Positions 22,022 through 34,466 are shown, counted from the first letter of the stretch. The stretch is DNA of 64,000 nucleotides from Parietaria judaica (GCA_954871525.1 OX940861.1:9594842-9658841); one strand, 5' to 3'. Translations and numbers: made by a program. Notes: a model not told the origin generated them from the letters alone.

Positions 22022-22588
22022 TAGGTGTGGCAATTCGGGTTACGTGCCGTGTTCGTGTCGGGTCTTAATCGTTTTTCACTTATTTATGTAGACCCAGACC
22101 CGCCCCATTTATTAATCGTGTTAGAAGATGAGACCAAGACCCGCCCATTTAAATACCGTGTTTATCGTGTCTACCCATTTAATTCATTTAACATATTCAC
22201 ATATTTTATAATGACACATTAATTCAAATTATATTGTTTGACTTAATTTATTTAATTATATTATTTAAAATTTTAAACTTTACTTACAATTTTTTATATT
22301 CATCAATTGAACAACGTAATTAATGAAATAAAAAAGCATTAATGTCACATATAATTAGTATTAAAATATTAAATAACATATATAAAATGCATAAATGCAA
22401 CTTTTTGCTCTTTAATCGTGTCTACTTGAGTCCAATCGTGTTACCATGTTCGTGTCGTGTTTACCCTTTATTTAATCGTGTTAATTGTGTTTGACACGGT
22501 TGGACGTCCAGATTCATATATGGTAGACCCAAACCCGTTTAAATCGTGTCGTAGCCGTTTCGTGTCCGGCCCCAAATTACCACCCCTA
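22022..22588. mobile_element. hAT-like MITE, about 567 bp
   Basis: The ends are TAGGTGTGGCAATTCGGG and, on the opposite strand, TAGGGGTGGTAATTTGGG. Inside each end are repeated copies of cgtgttcgtgtcgggt-type motifs. The flanks ataaagag (22014-22021) and atagagat (22589-22596) agree at 6 of 8 positions, fitting a decayed hAT target duplication. Non-coding. Confidence 0.7.
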
Positions 22589-22910
22589 ATAGAGATAATT
22601 AGAAAGAGAGAGAAAAGAAAGAAAAAAAAAACTGAGAGAAAAATATCTTATTTGTAAGAAAATAAAATATACACTTGGAAAGGCTATGGATATGAATATA
22701 TAATTTCACTACATATTATTAATATGATTAATGCAATCGGAATGGTAAACCAAAAGCTTAGAGAAAAAAAAATCATCAATAAGTGTATTCTAATTAAAAA
22801 CGTTTAAGCATTAAAAATTAACTAAAGGAGAATTAAATAGACAAAAAGCTAAAGCTATTTGTTGTGTCATCAATACATAATATATTTTATAAAAAAATAA
22901 AGGGAGCTTA

Positions 22911-24381
22911 AGATAACTAGCCATCTTAATGTTTTAAAATTGTTAAAATAGCCATTGTTTGGTTAATTTTGTGACATAGCCAATAAACCACATTAACGCA
23001 TATAAAATGACTTATATACCCTTATTATTAATAATAATTAATATTAAATTTGAATTAACAAAATAATTTAAAATTTATTTGAATAATTAATACGAATTTA
23101 TTTTAAATTTTTAAAAATTAATAAAATTAATAAATTAGGAAACAAATATTTGAATTCCAAATTTAAAAATAAATCAAAATTCAAATTTAAATATAAAAAA
23201 CGTTTTTAAGTTTTTAAAATAAAAATTCAAATTTCTTAAAAAATATTAATTCGAATTAAACATATTAATAAGTTAAGACAATTTAAATTAAAAAACATCA
23301 AACAAATAAACAATTCGATTTAACATACATTTACACGAATAAATACGAATAAACCAATTAATATACATTTACCATTCGAACTAACATACATTTACACGAA
23401 TAAACTAATAAACTTACATTTATAATTCGATTTAACATACATTTACAATTCGAATAAACACGAATAAACGGAAATTACACGACAAGACTAGAGAAAATAT
23501 CACCATCGAGCCAATGCCGCGGCCCACGCCTTCCGACCCATCGCCGCTGCGCTCCGACCGAAGTCCCCGTTCCGAGACTCCGATCTCCGGCAACCCTCAG
23601 GTCCGGCCTCGCCTTCACCATCTTCGTCCTCTTCGCCGTCGGAAAGCTCCTCGAGTAATATCTCTGGCCGATCCAGTGGGCAGTCCCCTGCTCGATCCCC
23701 GTCCGCGGAATCTAGCAAAACCCTTGCCATCTCGTCGCCTTCTTCCGCGTCTTCGTCGGAACTCTCGTTGAAATCCGCGAAGTCATCAGCAAGATCCTCC
23801 TCCGAAAGCCGAAACCGGGAAAACTTGTGGTAGAACGCAGTCGACTTGATCTTCGGCGACGGACCACCGGCAGCGGCTCTGGCGACGGACAGGAGATCGA
23901 CAGCGACATTTCAGAGCTTGGCGTGCTCCTCGGCAAGGGCGGAGTCGGCGTCGGCGTCGCGCGGGTGCCGTTGGAGAGCTCGGCGACGTTTGAACTGAAT
24001 TTTTGAAAATAAATTAGTTGCACAATGAGCGTTGATTGTGATCAAAATATTGTGATCAAAATATCCCTTGAATATCTCCTACGTGAGCTGTATTATAGGA
24101 AGTAATTATTTATTCGAATTAATCATAAAAAATGCGATTTGACAGGAAAATTAATACCTAAAATCATGGAACTTTTCAACAAATTCCAAAATTATACGTG
24201 TGTTTAAATTAAATAAATTAATCATTAATATTAATCGACTAATATTATGGTTAGGGGTAAAATAGGTATATAAATATGGGAGCAAAACGCCACATCATCG
24301 AATTTGGCTATTTTAGAAATTATAATCCTACGTTTGATAAAACGCAATCTAAACTTAGTAAGGAGGCTATTAGCTATGATT
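22911..24381. mobile_element. Pack-MULE-like unit with a gene fragment
   Basis: AT-rich ends resemble each other in inverted orientation. The left end has ataactagccatctta, then aaaatagccat, then tgacatagcc and tatataccc. The right end on the opposite strand has a diverged tagctaatagcct, then aaaatagccaa, then gatgtggc and tatatacct. Between them is a GC-rich block (23500-24000) quite unlike its surroundings. This layout fits a Mutator-type element that picked up host coding DNA, but the ends are too decayed to fix a 9-bp target duplication. Confidence 0.45.
23500..23910 (-). pseudogene. GC-rich gene fragment, function unknown
   Basis: A 136-codon stretch without stops on the minus strand ends at TGA 23500-23502 and is bounded upstream by TGA at 23911-23913. 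It contains TAFYHKFSRFRLSEEDLADD and acidic runs such as ESSDEDAEEGDE and SDGEEDEDGEGE. Composition is much more GC-rich than the flanking 600 bases on each side. I do not recognise the family. The abrupt edges suggest a captured exon rather than a resident gene. Confidence 0.45.
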
Positions 24382-25603
24382 TCTCAAAAATAAAAACATA
24401 GCACAAAAAAGAAAATGTGAATATTTTAATTTTACTTCACTACATTACCTTCTTAAAAAAACTAAAAATATCAATACCTTAACTCCGTCACCTTAGAGTT
24501 TATTCTTTATAATATATAGATTGTTGTCACTAATACAATTTCTTGTAAAAAAAAGTATTACGCAATTTATTGTCATAAATTATTGGTGATACGCAATGAA
24601 CGAGGAACGCCGTTGATGAAAGCATTGAATTTGAAGGAGCGAAGAGTTTGTTATGGCGACGAGGACATTGGATTTCTTCCATTGTGAAGGAATTAATTAC
24701 AATTTTAGTGAGTACTAAGGCAGTTAAACTTAGGTCATTAAGCGAGACATTTATTGTAATTTAAAAAGTTATAACCGAAATGTAACTGCTCGGCCATAAA
24801 TGCGAAGAAGGTACGTATAAAGCGGCGAGGTCCTAAGCAAGTTGTTTAGAAATTCTATAAATACCAAGCTTATAGAATAGAAAGGATCCAATTTTTTTTT
24901 GTATGACCTTGTATTCTCTATTTTTTCATGCAATACAAAATTCTACTCATATTTACATCTTCATTTGTCCTTAGTATTTATCTATTTTTAGTTATAGAGA
25001 ATTATATGATTGAGTTTGAACGGATATATAGACCAAGTCTCAAAATAATAATAAATCAGAGTTTTACTATGTATCACTTCGTGATTGTTAAGGCGAATTT
25101 CACTCTTAACAATACGTGTCACTGACATAGACAGTGTCAAAGCTCGAATATGAAATACATAAAACAAAAAACAAAACAAAAAATAGATGAAATGAAAAAT
25201 AAAATAAAAAGAACACACACTCACACATTGTAATAAATTGTATAAACCTCGAATGTACCTCACCTAAATCTTATACTTTTAGATGATTTGAAAAAGAAAA
25301 TCTTATACATTTAGATCATAAATTCATATCATTGAGTCACTCACACGAGTCCACGTGTCATGAAGGAGTGTCACGAGCGTCGCGCGTGACGTCCCGTGGA
25401 AATATAGTGTGGTAAGTCACTATACTAATAAGTAATAAGCTTCTAGAAAGAGCAATCAGGAGGTGTGTTTTCTAATAAGGTGAGATGTTGACTTGTTCTA
25501 GAAACACACCCACACTGTCACACGTTCTCCTCTCCTCCTGCCCTTTTATTTTAGTCTTTTGCACGATTTATTAATAAGGATCATAATGCCATTAAAAAAT
25601 GCG

Positions 25604-25672
<69 letters not shown>

Positions 25673-26734
25673 ATACTCATTTATGTGTGTGTGATTCAAA
25701 TTCCCCTCTAGAAATTAGAAGTGATGTTGAAGTAATTTCATGTGGGCCATAATGCAAATAAATTCAACTAATGCTTATCTTTTCTTGTCTTTCTGGATAT
25801 GATAATTGACATTAGTGAGCATCTTACCATATGGTTTGAAATTGAAATTGAAAAATAGTTAAAATTAACTAGTGTTTGGTGTACAATGTAGTAGGTTTAT
25901 GTGTTCTTATCATATGTTTGCGAGACTTGATTTTTTTTTATTTTTTATTTTTTTTGTACTTTTCTCATTTAATGCATGATTATTGTCATTTCATTAAAAT
26001 AAGTTAAGAAGTCACACCATCTTGTTACACAACCTAAAATTTACTAGATAGAGAAAACCGAAGTAATAAGAAGACGTAGAATTTACATATATCACAATAA
26101 ACTATCCTAAATATATAAATCAAGATTTAAAAGTAACAAATTATAGAACAATACGATTTTACAACGAATACTATATTAAATTACATAACTACATTTTCCT
26201 TAATATATGTATAAGTAATAAGTATAGAACAATAATATTGTAATGATGAAAGGGCCGTGAAAGAACAAATCGCAACAATTGTAGGATTTATTTAGTACTT
26301 GCTTAAATTTAAAATTTGGTCACGGTGACCAAATCAGTCACAAATGTCCTCAAATAGATTAACTTATACAAATCTATTGTATCGTGGCTGTACCTTTCTT
26401 GAAATTTTCCAAGGAATATTACCAGAGAGAAAATTGGAATTCTTCTTCAGTTGTTCGGATTAGGTTATTAACTGTCCACACTTGCATAAAGTAGTAGAAA
26501 TCTTTTTGATAAATGGTTGAGTTTAGGTCACCAATTAAATTATAAAAAATAAAAAGCATCATCTGATTAAGAACATATTAGCATTATTCACCTTTGGGAA
26601 TTTTATTGACTTTCTTCTGTAGAGCGATAGTAAAATAGTGTAGATTCTCTAATTTTCTTAGGTTTTCATTTTACAGTTTTTGATAATTAGACTCGTTAAT
26701 TGCTTCTGAACATTCTCATGATTTAAATATATTA
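24382..26734. other. AT-rich intergenic region
   Basis: No convincing gene. 24840-25110 has a TATA-like ctataaatacc and a T-rich tract reminiscent of an LTR, but no partner copy. 25600-25669 is a CA/TA microsatellite. Short frames here are low-complexity. Confidence 0.4.
25602..25669. repeat. Compound CA/TA microsatellite
   Basis: About ten CA units pass directly into more than twenty TA units. Confidence 0.95.
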
Positions 26735-26974
26735 GGGTTAATGACGGCAAAAATACTCAAAGTTTGGTCAAAGAACCTGTCGTGTACCTAAAGTTTAAAA
26801 GTGGTGGTCAGAGTTAACTGGTAAGTTGTTATGTCAGCAACCAACGTTTGTCCACGTGGCCAGAGTTAACGGGTAAGTTAACTACGCTACAAGAATGGAG
26901 TGGTCAACGCCCCAAATGTGACTTTGAGTACTTTTGCCATCACTTTTAGACTTTAGGTACATGAAGGATTCTTT
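26735..26974. mobile_element. Small TIR element, left part
   Basis: Starts GGGTTAATGACGGCAAAAAT and continues with tggtcaaagaacc, cacgtgg and gtggtcaacgcccc motifs. Its right part is at 31632-31666; joined, the two give about 275 bp with terminal inverted repeats (ccgtcattaatcc at the far end). The arms match the foldback element at 53773-55087, so both belong to one family. The interruption is the Copia insertion 26975-31626. Confidence 0.88.
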
Positions 26975-27141
26975 TAATACGAATGAATAAATAATGGCAT
27001 AATATTTTCATTGATGTTAATGAATATATACAGTACAGAGGATACAAATCTTTAACCAATTAAGAGAAAGAATCGGTCAAACTAAATGACCATATAAACA
27101 GAATGAAGAATAAAATTAAATATTAATTTAATTCTCTATTA
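26975..27141 (-). repeat. 3' LTR of the young Copia element
   Basis: 167 bp. Its first three bases on the minus strand, TAA, are also the stop codon of pol, and the polypurine tract (gccgggggca) lies in the last codons. Confidence 0.93.
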
Positions 27142-30100
27142 TGCCCCCGGCAAGATGAAGCTCCTTGAGGAAAGACCGATCTTGTCTATCAAGTTGCGAA
27201 AGCGTGTTCGTGGCAGGGGTTTAGTGAGTGCATCAGCTAGTTGATCCGTTGAAGATACGTGAGTGACTCGTAAAATTCCTGCTTGAACTTGTTCACGGAT
27301 AAAGTGAAAATCAAGAGCCACGTGTTTCATACGAGAATGAAAGACGGGATTAGAGCAGAGACTTGTAGCACCCACATTGTCACAATAAATTACCGGTTGT
27401 TGTGAAGATGTGAATCCAAGTTCTATGAGAAGAGATGTGATCCATCGAACCTCAGCGGCTGTCGAAGCTACGGATCGATACTCGGCTTCGGTCGAGGAGC
27501 GAGCTATTGTTCGTTGCTTTTTCGAACTCCATGAAATCGGATTTTGGCCAAGGTAAACAATGTAAGCACTAGTGGACGTAAAATCATCTTTGTTACCGGC
27601 CCAGTCAGTGTCAGAGTAAGCATGTAGAGCGAGGGGAGATTGACGATGAAGCATGATCCCATAGTCAATGGTGCCACAAAGATACCGAAGAAGCCTCTTA
27701 ACAGCATCCCAATGGTCAGTGGTTGGCCTGTGCATATACTGAGATAATTTGTTAACAACATAAGCAACGTCTGGACGAGTGAGTGAGAGATACTGAAGAC
27801 TCCCAACAACAGTGCGAAATTCTATTGGATCACTCAGTGCTGTCCCCGAATGAAGGGATAGAATAGTAGAAGTAGCCATCGAAGTTGCGATTGGGCGAGC
27901 ATCAGTCATTTTTGTTCGAGCCAGCAAGTCGGCAATATAACGTCGCTGCGAGAGGAGAAGATCTGTAGGCTGAGGAACAACTTCAACACCAAGGAAATAT
28001 TGAAGAGTGCCGAGGTCTTTGAGCGAGAAACGGCGAGCAAGAACGGAAATGAACTCTTTGACTGATGTTGCATTGTTACCAGTAATGATAATGTCGTCCA
28101 CATAAACAAGTAACATGATAGTAGTACCTGTGTCATTGAGAATGAACAAAGATGTGTCGGCAATGGAGTTCACAAAGTGAGCGGCAACGAGGAATTTGCG
28201 CAATTCATTGTACCAAGCGCGAGGAGCTTGTTTAAGACCGTATATCGCTTTACGTAGTCGACAAACATGGTTTGGATTGTCACCATCAACAAATCCTTGA
28301 GGTTGAACCATGTAGACTTCATCAGTCAGTGTGCCTTGGAGAAAGGCATTGTTGACGTCGAGTTGACGAAGATCCCAACCTCGACTAACAGCGAGCGAAA
28401 GAACTAGCCGAATCGTTGTTGGCTTACCAACCGGACTAAACGTCTCATGATAGTCCACGTCGGGCCTTTGGTGAAATCCCTTTGCTACGAGTCGAGCCTT
28501 ATACATATCAATGGAGCCATCAGGTGAGCGCTTGATACGAAAAATCCATTTGCACCCAACAATGTTTTGGACACCACCGGGAGGTATGAGTTCCCAAGTG
28601 CCATTTCGAACCAAAGCATCAAACTCCTCAGACATTGCTTGCCGCCATTTACTATCTTTGATGGCATGTGTTACACATGTTGGTTCTATTTGAGAGGCAA
28701 GTTTTACAGAGAGGCTGAGTTTATGGAGTGGCGTTGTGATATTGTTTCGGGAACGGGTGATAATAGGTGATTGTCGTAGTGAAGACGGTGGTAATGGATT
28801 TTCTAAGGCATGATCAAGAGGTGGTGGTAAAGCCAAAGGGATATGTGTTGGTGTCTCAACAACTTGTTCAGGTGCAGGGGTGGGATTAATAGGCTCAGGT
28901 GAAGCATCAGGTGGGTTTGTAATGGGAATTGTGAGAGGCAATGTTTGAAGTTCTACCGTATTCGTTACTACATCAGAATCAACTGATGAGGAGTTGCTGG
29001 AAGATGCTTCTGATGATGTGCATGAAACCGGTAGAATGACATTTTGTGGTAGCCAAGTGTCGTAGCTCAAAGAAGCGGGACGAGATGGATCCGAATTGAC
29101 TCTAGACATGGGAAACTCAGACTCGACAAATCGAACATGATGCGAGATGAAGAGCTTTTGAGTGTGCGGTTCAAAACACAGAAAAGCACTTTGGGTAAGA
29201 GAGTAACCGAGGAAGACACAAGGCGTAGAGCGATTGGCGAGTTTGTGAGGAGCGTATGGACGGAGCCATGGGTAGCACAGGCAGCCAAAGGCTCGAAGTT
29301 TAGAGTAGTTGGGTGGGGAACCGAAGATTTTATGATACGGTGATGCCATGTGAAGAGTGGATGTGGGAAGACGATTTATGAGATATACCGCAGTTGTGAA
29401 AGCATATGACCAGAATGTGATTGGTAAGCAAGATTTTGAGAGAAGTGAAAGACCTGTTTCTACAATATGGCGATGTCGGCGCTCAGAAAAACCATTATGT
29501 TCTGGAGTGTGAGGTGGCGAAGTAAGATGTGTGATACCATGTGTCGACAAATATGTGGCTAGACCGGTAGATTTAGCGAGGCCCATGTATTCCCCTCCAT
29601 TGTCAGAATAAAATGTGATAATTTTATTTTGGAATCGATTTTCAACAAGAGCTTTGAACCGAGGAAAAATAGTGGCAACATCAGATTTATTCTTAAGAGG
29701 GTAAAGCCATATGTAATGCGTAAAGTGATCGACAAAAATGACATAGTATTTATAACCATCAATAGAATAAAGAGGCGAGGTCCAAACATCAGAATAAATT
29801 ATTTGAAGAGGAGAAGTCGACTCAATAGACGATTGAGAAAAAGGTAATTTATGACTTTTATTGCAGAAACAGTCTTTACAATGAAAATGCTTAGAACGGG
29901 GAAAAGCTAATGGTAAACTAAACTTAGAGATGATATAACGTTGGGTTGACTCGGATGGGTGACCAAGGCGATGATGCCAATCACTTGGGGAAACTTTGGA
30001 GCTAACGAATGCAGATGGACGAGTGGAAACTTGAGAAACCGGTAATTCATACACACCATCTTTAGGCTTTCCTTCCAGCAAAAGTGCCCCTGTCAGTAGA

Positions 30101-31377
30101 TCCTTCACAAGAAAAGAATAAGGTAAGAACTCAATCGAGGTATTGTTTGTTTTGCAAAATTGTTATACAGAGATCAAGTTTCTTTTTATGGATGGAACTA
30201 ATAAAACATCACGTAATTGAAAAGTCTGAGATGGTGTTTTAATAGAGGCTGAACCAGTTTTGGAAATGTGTAACCCAGTACCATCACCGATTTCAATACG
30301 GTCAGAGCCATCGTACGGAGCGTGAAATGAGAGGTTATCAAGGTCTGCCATGACATGATTATTGGCGCCACTGTCGAGAAGCCATGTCGGTGTCTCGGCA
30401 CCGGTTGCAGTGGCAACATGAGCTTTTGATTTCCATTGAGATCCAACAGTTGAATGCCGAGCAGCGCCGTTTGAGGATGTAGGGACAAGTTGGAAGAGAG
30501 AACACTGAACGACAGTGTGACCTTGTTGGCGACATCCTTGACACTTTCCAAGATAAGGTCAGTGTTGTCGCGTCACACCGTGGAAAGACTGCGTCGGTTG
30601 TTGTCGAGGAGCAGAATGCAGAGGCTGTGTCTGGTTTGATGAGGAGCGGTGTGAACCGTTGTACCTGGTCGACGCAGCGTTTGCCGTGGCCGGATATGAC
30701 AAAGAGGCAGTTTCTTAGTGTTGGAGAGTGAGCTCTCTGTTGATGAGTTTCTCATGGAGCTCGTCAAATGATATGGGGTTGTCTCGCCCTTCAACGATTT
30801 GAGCAATGTGACGGTAGTCATCGTCGAGACCCTCCAATATTTTGTCAATGATATCTTCATGGTCCATCGGTTTTCGGAGTGCGGCAAGTTGATCGGTTCG
30901 GCACTTGATATACTGCATATAATCAGAGACAGATTGGGAGCCTTTGGTGACTCTCTTAATCTGGTCTTTGATTTGCTTTATGTGACCACGAGTCGGGCGT
31001 GCATAGGTGTGGGCAAGAATCTGCCATGCTTCGCGGGAGGTGGTCGATTGTTGGATGAGAGGGATGAGAGCCGCAGAGATGGAGCCGACAAGGGCGCCAA
31101 ACAAAAGTTTGTCTTGTCGAATCCATGGGAGAAAATCTGGGTTAGGAGCTTCATTGTTGTTCACGATGACATTAGGTGGTGGACAAGGATGAGACCCATC
31201 AATATATTTGAAGATATCATAGCCAATGAGAATGGCTTCAATCTGAATTTTCCAAGCGATGCAGTTTGTAGATGTCAATTTGATAATGGATTGATGAGGG
31301 ATGTTTATGAGTTGTAGTGTTTGGGTTGGGTTTTGTGGATTTGGGATGGCAATGACTTGTGAAGGATCACTGGCCAT
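27139..31377 (-). pseudogene. Copia gag-pol with three in-frame stops
   Basis: The ATG at 31377 opens Gag (MASDPSQVIAIPN...), which ends at TAA 30715-30717 after 220 codons. The same frame continues to 27139 and is broken again by TGA 30559-30561 and TAA 30163-30165. Landmarks in order: capsid-type Gag; zinc knuckle CQGCRQQGHTVVQC; protease WLLDSGANNHVM; pre-integrase DWHHRLGHPSE; integrase YSDVWTSP, FYSDNGGEYMG and PEHNGFSERRHR; RT LRQLDVNNAFLQG and YVDDIIITG; RNase H YSDTDWAG, SSTEAEYRS and LADALTKPLP. The last 989 codons from integrase to RNase H are open. The protein type resembles the Arabidopsis RE1 group of Copia. Without suppression of the stops it could not make a Gag-Pol fusion. Confidence 0.92.
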
Positions 31378-31443
31378 GGTGTTGTCGGCGGCTAAAGAGA
31401 GGTGAGTTTAGGTTGAGTGGTAGAGATTAGGTTTAGGACCTAA

Positions 31444-31459
31444 GGATGCTCTGATACTA
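31444..31459 (-). other. Primer-binding site, variant
   Basis: On the minus strand it reads TAGTATCAGAGCATCC, directly after the LTR end. It differs from the standard TGGTATCAGAGC by one base and so fits initiator Met tRNA with a mismatch near the primer 3' end. Confidence 0.82.
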
Positions 31460-31626
31460 TAATACGAATGAATAAATAATGGCATAATATTTTCATTGAT
31501 GTTAATGAATATATACAGTACAGAGGATACAAATCTTTAACCAATTAAGAGAAAGAATCGGTCAAACTAAATGACCATATAAACAGAATGAAGAATAAAA
31601 TTAAATATTAATTTAATTCTCTATTA
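31460..31626 (-). repeat. 5' LTR of the young Copia element
   Basis: 167 bp, apparently identical to 26975-27141, with ends taatacg and ctctatta on the plus strand. It is followed by the duplication tcttt. Confidence 0.93.
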
Positions 31627-31631
31627 TCTTT

Positions 31632-31666
31632 TACTAAACTTTAGATATTTTTACCGTCATTAATCC
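31632..31666. mobile_element. Small TIR element, right part
   Basis: tactaaactttagatatttt followed by taccgtcattaatcc completes the inverted repeat begun at 26735. The joined sequence across the insertion site lines up with 55040-55086 of the foldback element. Confidence 0.85.
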
Positions 31667-33336
31667 TAATATATATTAATCGTTAATCTAGTCATTAATC
31701 CTAATATATATTAATCTACAAGCTTTGAAGTTTGGAAAACTATAGAAGCACCTTGTAGTAATTATATTTATCAGGATATTATAATACTACTAAATGAATT
31801 ACAATTAGGTGAAAACTAAATTTGAAGGTCGATGATGCTTTATGCTCGATAGTGACGTAAGGAGCTTTTCAACATAGAAGGGATTCTAAGTAAATATTTT
31901 ACAAAATTAAATAATATTAACCGAAGCTTGGTCCAATCTCGCAAAACAGTCAGAATGTCGGCGTGAAGCGCAAAATGGAAATCCGACAAATTTAACCGAA
32001 GCTTGATCCAGTCGAGCAACCGACAAATTTGGTCATTCCGAGGGTCCAAGACGGAGAGATAGAGAACCACGCTGATTGCTTCCGATCGAGGCGGCAAGCG
32101 ATATAACAATATAAAAATTGGCCTCAATGAGATAAATAATTGAGAGTCCGAGACGGAGAGACCAAAAACTACACCTGCGTTCCAAGACAGCGAGGCGAAC
32201 TGAAAGACAATGGAAAAAAAAAATAAAAAATTCAGATCTTGTATATTCAGTAAATGAAAATTAAACCACCATAACAATGCTCAGAGAGAAGGAACCAATA
32301 GCGACTGAAGAAAGAGGAAACCAGAGCTGGAGAGGAGAGAAATATTCAAATTAATCACTGGAGGAGCAAAAAATAAGAACTTATTTACTTTTTAATTATA
32401 AAACACGTATAAAAGATTTTCAGCAAAATTATAAAGTATTATACGTAAGAATTGTTTTGTGTGGGACCCCTCCCTCTGTCATCGTATATTTAACCGTGAC
32501 ACGAAATAGATAATTAATTAATCATTGATCATTTCATGCATCACCTCACGGTATATAATTTTATCATCAGATTTACAAGTCCAAGTTGGTGTTCCATTTT
32601 ATTTTTTAATTTAACACGAAGGAAATAACGTGATATTTTCCAGGCTATTTTTAATCAATTTTACATTCATGCTGAGCACTTGCGCTAAGCTCCCAAGTGA
32701 TCTCCAATATCAACACCAAAATATATAATTAAGAATAAAAAAATCCAGAAAAAAAGTTAGGATAAAATTAAAAACAGACATGTCATCGATGACAACCTCT
32801 TGAAGATTGAAAGGGTTTCTTTCCATAAGTACTAGCAATTATCTGGTTATTTAATCATATAAATAAAATGTTTGATATAATTGGTTGAAAAGTTAGTCTA
32901 TTAAGCTAGAATGGACCAGAACTGGTACAATTTCTTGTAAAGAAAGCAATTACGCAATTTTTTTGTCTTATATTATTATATCCTAATCTATAATTATAAT
33001 ATATCTTATCTTCAAAAATCAAAATAGGAATTGGACGGCTTGAAATTTCTAAGAGAAACGGTACAAATATATGTACGTAACCCTTACCCAAAAAATCTTC
33101 CTCAAAATATTTAGTTTAAAAGATATCATTAAATGACAAATTCTCAAAACAATATTTACGCTACATGTTAATAATTGATGAGCATTAAACAGTTTATTGC
33201 AGTTATACATTAATAATTTGTGAGCTAAAATTTGTGCTCTCAAGTCACCAATTTAACTGTGACACACCAAGATTATATTAAAATATATACACTATATTAA
33301 TAACACTAATCCTATAGTGTTGATCACTAAGATCCC
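31667..33336. other. Intergenic, no gene identified
   Basis: A short duplication of gtcattaatcctaatatata at about 31655 and 31692. 31840-32340 is less AT-rich and on the minus strand contains two copies of a ggaycaagcttcggttaa motif; it may be a gene or transposon remnant, but no domain is recognisable. The rest is AT-rich. Confidence 0.35.
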
Positions 33337-34454
33337 TGTAGAGGGCGATTTTCACCACCTTTTTCCAATCACAAAAATAATCACAAATAACAAGTTAACA
33401 ACAATGATCAGTGAATATCTTTGATTTATTATATTTCTGTCGAGAGCTCGGTTTCCTTTCGTTGAGTAGCTGGACAATTGAAGGAAAAGAATAAGAATAG
33501 GATATGATTTGATGCCGCACCTCGCCGGCTTCAGCGAAGTTGCCTACGTACCCGGTATACCGGGATCAGGTCATCACGTAGTTCAATGTGGTTGGCGTTA
33601 TCTTTCTTCTTTCTGTCTGGTTTCTCTTGCTGGTTTCTCTTGGTGGTTTCTCTTAGCCGAATCTCCACCCCCTCTCTCCTGGCCGAATCTCTCCTCTGGG
33701 ATCCTTCTTGTTCCTCCTCTCTAGTCTTTGCTCCCGGGAGCCTTCCTGCTCCTCCTCTCTGGTCTTTGCTCCCGGGATCTCCTCTCTGGTCTTTGCTCCC
33801 GGGAGCCTTCCTGCTCCTCCTCTCTGGTCTTTGCTCCTGGGATCCTTCCTACTCCTCCTCTTTTCATGAGGTTTACATATGTATTTCTAGGCTTATGGTT
33901 TCTGCCTCTCTCCCCCTTTCTGGTCTTTGCTCCCGGGAGCCTTCCTGCTCCTCCTCTCTGGTCTTTGCTCCCGGGATCCTTCCTTCTCCTCCTCTTTTCA
34001 TGAGGTTTACGTATGTATTTCTAAGCTTATGGTTTCTGCCTCTCTCCCCCTTCTCGTCTTTGCTCCTTGAATCTCGCTTTTATAGAGCTTACATCTGCCT
34101 TCTCACCTCTTTCTCGCCCTTTGTCACGTCCAATCACTAGCTTCTCTAGGAGTGATGTGATGGAAGTGTGGCTAGCCCATGCTTTGCGTCATTCGTAGAG
34201 CAGACTGCCAGAGTGGGTATGTGGGCTTCATTAAATGCACATCTCGTCAATGGTCATTCAGCTCTGCATACTTCGTCGTCGATGCCTCTCGTCGAGTGAG
34301 TGAGGGGACACTTCGTCGCGGCTTAAACCTCCTCGAGGACGTTCTTTGGTTGACCATCGGTCAACGAACCTCCTCGTCCTCCTCTTACGTCGTTTATGGG
34401 ACAAAACGACACGAGTTGTGTTGAGGATGGATTTGACCAAATCCGACCTTAACA
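33337..34454 (-). repeat. 3' LTR of the non-autonomous Gypsy element
   Basis: 1118 bp from tgtagagggcg to ccgaccttaaca on the plus strand. The ends match the 764-bp LTR family at 9-772. The middle is replaced by a minisatellite of roughly 40-bp units built on ggtctttgctcccgggagcc (33720-34010). Confidence 0.92.
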
Positions 34455-34466
34455 GTTAGTCCCCCA

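Larger units (their letters stand above)
26975..31626 (-). mobile_element. Young Ty1/Copia retrotransposon with TA...TA LTRs
   Basis: A 4652-bp element between two 167-bp LTRs that appear identical base for base. The 5-bp duplication tcttt lies at 26970-26974 and 31627-31631. The LTRs start and end TA instead of TG...CA, and this boundary agrees with the duplication, with the primer-binding site and with the uninterrupted sequence of the related foldback element. Gag, zinc knuckle, protease, integrase, RT and RNase H are all present in Copia order, but three in-frame stops interrupt gag-pol. Confidence 0.94.

Noticed and set aside
24840..25110. Possible solo LTR
   Set aside because: TATA-like and T-rich features only; no second copy, no duplication.
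33509..34140. Long open frames in the LTR of the non-autonomous Gypsy element (and the same at 38085-38757)
   Set aside because: They are translations of the minisatellite in several frames at once; not selected coding sequence.
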